A stretch of 64,000 nt of DNA from Symsagittifera roscoffensis (lineage: Eukaryota > Xenacoelomorpha > Acoela > Convolutidae): the NCBI RefSeq assembly GCF_963678635.1, contig NC_087065.1:38341888-38405887 (forward strand), read 5' to 3'. Under the pieces are notes generated by a model. The model was not told the origin of the DNA. It saw only the letters and a list, made by a program, of their open reading frames with translations, and did not search any database. The stretch's first letter is position 1, and each line of letters starts with the position of its first letter. The translations under genes and the position numbers were made by a program. Positions 62,413-64,000 of this stretch are shown one piece after another.

Positions 62413-62577
62413 TAATCGCTTTTTGTGCTACACGCGACCATCTAGATCTTTCAGGTCTGCGTCCCACCCGCCCTCCGTGACTAATCTTGCTTCCGAGAAT
62501 GATCATTTGTTTCACCTTTACCCCATCTCAGGTCAGTTACTCTTGAAAAAAGTCCTACTTGAAACGTTCGGATTCAC

Positions 62578-62597
62578 TTTGCCCCCTACGGGCGCAA
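62578..62597. other. H2-like imperfect dyad, diverged copy
   Basis: TTGC-C-CCC and GGG-C-GCAA pair around TAC with one C/C mismatch, at the position where array units carry GCGCCC/GGGCGC. It shares the GGGCGCAA right arm with the array. Support is moderate because the stem is interrupted. Confidence 0.55.
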
Positions 62598-62920
62598 TGG
62601 TGAAGCCCATTTTTTCTTCTCACTGAACTTCTTCTCCGAACAGTTCACATAAAACATTACTATGGTTTTATCTGAAATTTGCCGTGTCCAGCTGCGACTC
62701 CTACTTTTTTCACGTCACTGGTGTTCCAACAACAGGACCACATGAGATTCCCATTCAGATACTGTCTCAATTTTGAAAATTCTGATTTTATTTTTTTTGC
62801 CGTTTTTCGGAAAATAAACTAATTACTTCATTCGAATTAAAAAAAAAACGAAAAACTCTTAAAGATAGCAAGACATTATTGTGACTGTCGTCTATATCTG
62901 TTCTCTTTGTTGGAGGTCAA

Positions 62921-62963
62921 TGATGCTCCCTAAGTGGGACCACAAGGGTCCCAGGGAGCATCA
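62921..62963. other. H3-type nested palindrome, flank copy 2
   Basis: Outer arms TGATGCTCCC (62921-62930) and GGGAGCATCA (62954-62963) pair perfectly; inner arms TGGGACC (62935-62941) and GGTCCCA (62947-62953) pair around ACAAG. Relative to 60580-60622, the outermost pair changed from G-C to T-A on both sides together, the bulge changed from CACA to TAAG, and one loop base changed. The inner and outer stems are otherwise unchanged. Confidence 0.93.
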
Positions 62964-63519
62964 GTAAATGTTTTGGATAGTATGCCATTTTTGATTAAGA
63001 CAAAATCTTTGGCCAATTGTGTTTTTTTTCACAGTCCCTTATCCACTGCAAATGTAAAGACTAATTTTTGTTTGAAGTTTTAAAAAATAATAATAACCTT
63101 TTCATTTGTGATGACTCGTATCACTCATAAATCAATGGAAGACTCTGACTAACCTTCTCAAGCATGGAAATACATCAAAAAGAAAAAACGATTATGGTTA
63201 TTTCAGACTGCTTTTTTTGTTAAATTTCAGATAGATTTTGAAAACTCTTTCTTTAAATTGTATGTCTGCCGAAAAAGAACAAAAATTACAAACTGAAACC
63301 ATTTTGGTTAAATTAAGGCTCTTCACCCACCAAACTCAAAATTGCGAAGCTGAAACGAACAATCGACAGCCCATTTTATAAGTTTCGTTTTATTTTTTCA
63401 AAACATGTGTCATATATTTTCAAAAGCAATTTATTAAAGTTTCATTTTTTACCAGAAAAGTAAGTCCGAAAAAAAAACAGATTTTTAAATACTGTCAAAA
63501 AAAAGGTGGCAACTAGTTT
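62964..63519. other. A/T-rich unique-looking sequence
   Basis: No gene, RNA gene or repeat of the window's families recognised. Long A and T runs occur and all reading frames are short. Confidence 0.55.
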
Positions 63520-63726
63520 TACCAATGGAATCATAGTATATGATTAAGTTCAAAATAGTTTTCATTACCATTGACTAGACGCTTACTCAATTTGAGAAAT
63601 GTCGTTAATAACTTTTTTGGAAACATAAAAAACGGATAATGGAAAAGTTTTCCTCTAACTTATAGAAAAGAATTTTATGAGAAAAACCATTACTAATATC
63701 ACGTGTAAATTACGAGAGTAGATTCA
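63520..63726 (+). repeat. Degenerate tail of a 520-type repeat
   Basis: Resembles the last ~210 bp of the 520-bp repeats (ACTCAATTTGAGAAATGTCG near 63586, compared with CCATTTTGAGAAAAGTCG) and is followed by a GCATGC-box relative at 63727. Similarity is by eye and weak. Confidence 0.5.
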
Positions 63727-64000
63727 GGCCACATGCAAAATTTCAGCAGAAGCACTCAAGCAATTTTGAGAACGAAACAATTGTTCCAGAAATTGACAAA
63801 GTAGTATATACACCAATTTTACCATAAATCGTCAAACTAAAAAAATCGCAAAAACTACAAATTTTATCCAATTTTGACTTTTAAATACTCTATACCGACT
63901 AAATTGACTATGGTAAGCTCGAATCAACCATCAAAAACCATTTTTAATCGTTCTGAATTTTTTAAGTTTTTTTCCATCAAAAAGTTGAGTCAGAAATGGG
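63727..64000 (+). repeat. Partial 520-type repeat at the right edge
   Basis: Begins with GGCCACATGCAAAA, a degenerate box. The segments AAAAACTACAAATTTTATCC and CTAAATTGACTATGG, then GTTGAGTCAGAAATGGG at the very end, match the 520-bp repeats in order and spacing. The copy is cut by the window edge. Confidence 0.8.

Larger units (their letters stand above)
62289..62963 (+). repeat. Single diverged copy of the array's structured module
   Basis: Box at 62289, H1-like hairpin at +102 (62391), an ACGCGACCATCTAG equivalent of the +159 site ending at +156, an H2-like element at about +290 and an H3 palindrome at +632. The order and spacing match array units, while the primary sequence between elements is strongly diverged. 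An 82-codon frame (62378-62626) overlaps it; I do not consider it a gene. Confidence 0.82.

Noticed and set aside
60389-62626. Short open frames in the right flank (for example 60389-60625, 60869-61057, 62378-62626)
   Set aside because: They lie across repeats and hairpins, have no recognisable domains, and are not preserved between repeat copies.
60580-62963. Palindromes as terminal inverted repeats of a transposon lying between 60580 and 62963
   Set aside because: Each palindrome is complete in itself, both are in the same orientation and at the same position relative to a GCATGC box, there is no flanking target duplication, and no transposase frame lies between them.
1-64000. Higher-order repeat (fixed multi-unit period)
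   Set aside because: The order of H1 and cassette classes along U1-U28 shows no constant multi-unit period, and similar units are 3, 4, 9, 12, 17 and 20 units apart.

Overview
This is a gene-poor, A+T-rich (roughly 70% by eye) eukaryotic window, almost entirely satellite-like tandem repeat. Its style suggests a nematode, probably Caenorhabditis-like: many short A and T runs at about 10-bp spacing, and TTTTCAG-type strings resembling worm 3' splice sites. This assignment is an inference; no gene in the window settles it. I found no credible protein gene, tRNA, rRNA, transposase or CRISPR array. The short open frames recur only because the underlying DNA repeats.

Bases 1-60143 are a head-to-tail array of a unit of about 2.2 kb, and the left end lies outside the window. 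I count a partial tail (1-167), 27 complete units (U1-U27, 2204-2235 bp, mean about 2215 bp) and a truncated U28 (59984-60143). I phase units on a GGGCCGCATGC box. Each unit carries, in order: the GCATGC box; a G/C hairpin (H1, about +102); a GCGGCCACCTAG site ending at about +159; a short variable cassette (classes A, B or C); a hairpin GCGCCC/GGGCGC (H2, about +286); a nested hairpin (H3, about +603); and about 1.5 kb of A/T-rich sequence with smaller dyads. Distant units share near-identical blocks: U2/U19, U3/U23, U9/U13/U25, U24/U27, U6/U10, U17/U26. The ends of these blocks repeatedly fall in the short interval between H1 and the variable cassette.

Bases 60144-64000 are older, diverged relatives of the array. 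The last array unit switches to diverged sequence exactly at the +159 site, yet a strong H3-type palindrome follows at the expected distance (60580). Three repeats of about 520 bp come next (60728-62288), each starting with the same GCATGC box. Then comes a single diverged module (62289-62963) carrying H1, an H2-like and an H3 element with the order and spacing of the array unit. A further diverged 520-type repeat runs off the right edge.

The most interesting signal is structural. H3 and H1 keep base pairing between diverged copies through paired changes, while their loops differ. With a 39-bp block identical in all 27 complete units, this points to a conserved hairpin-forming element, either a structured RNA or a DNA dyad, that has been locally amplified. 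The recurrent rearrangement point beside H1 may be part of how the array grows.
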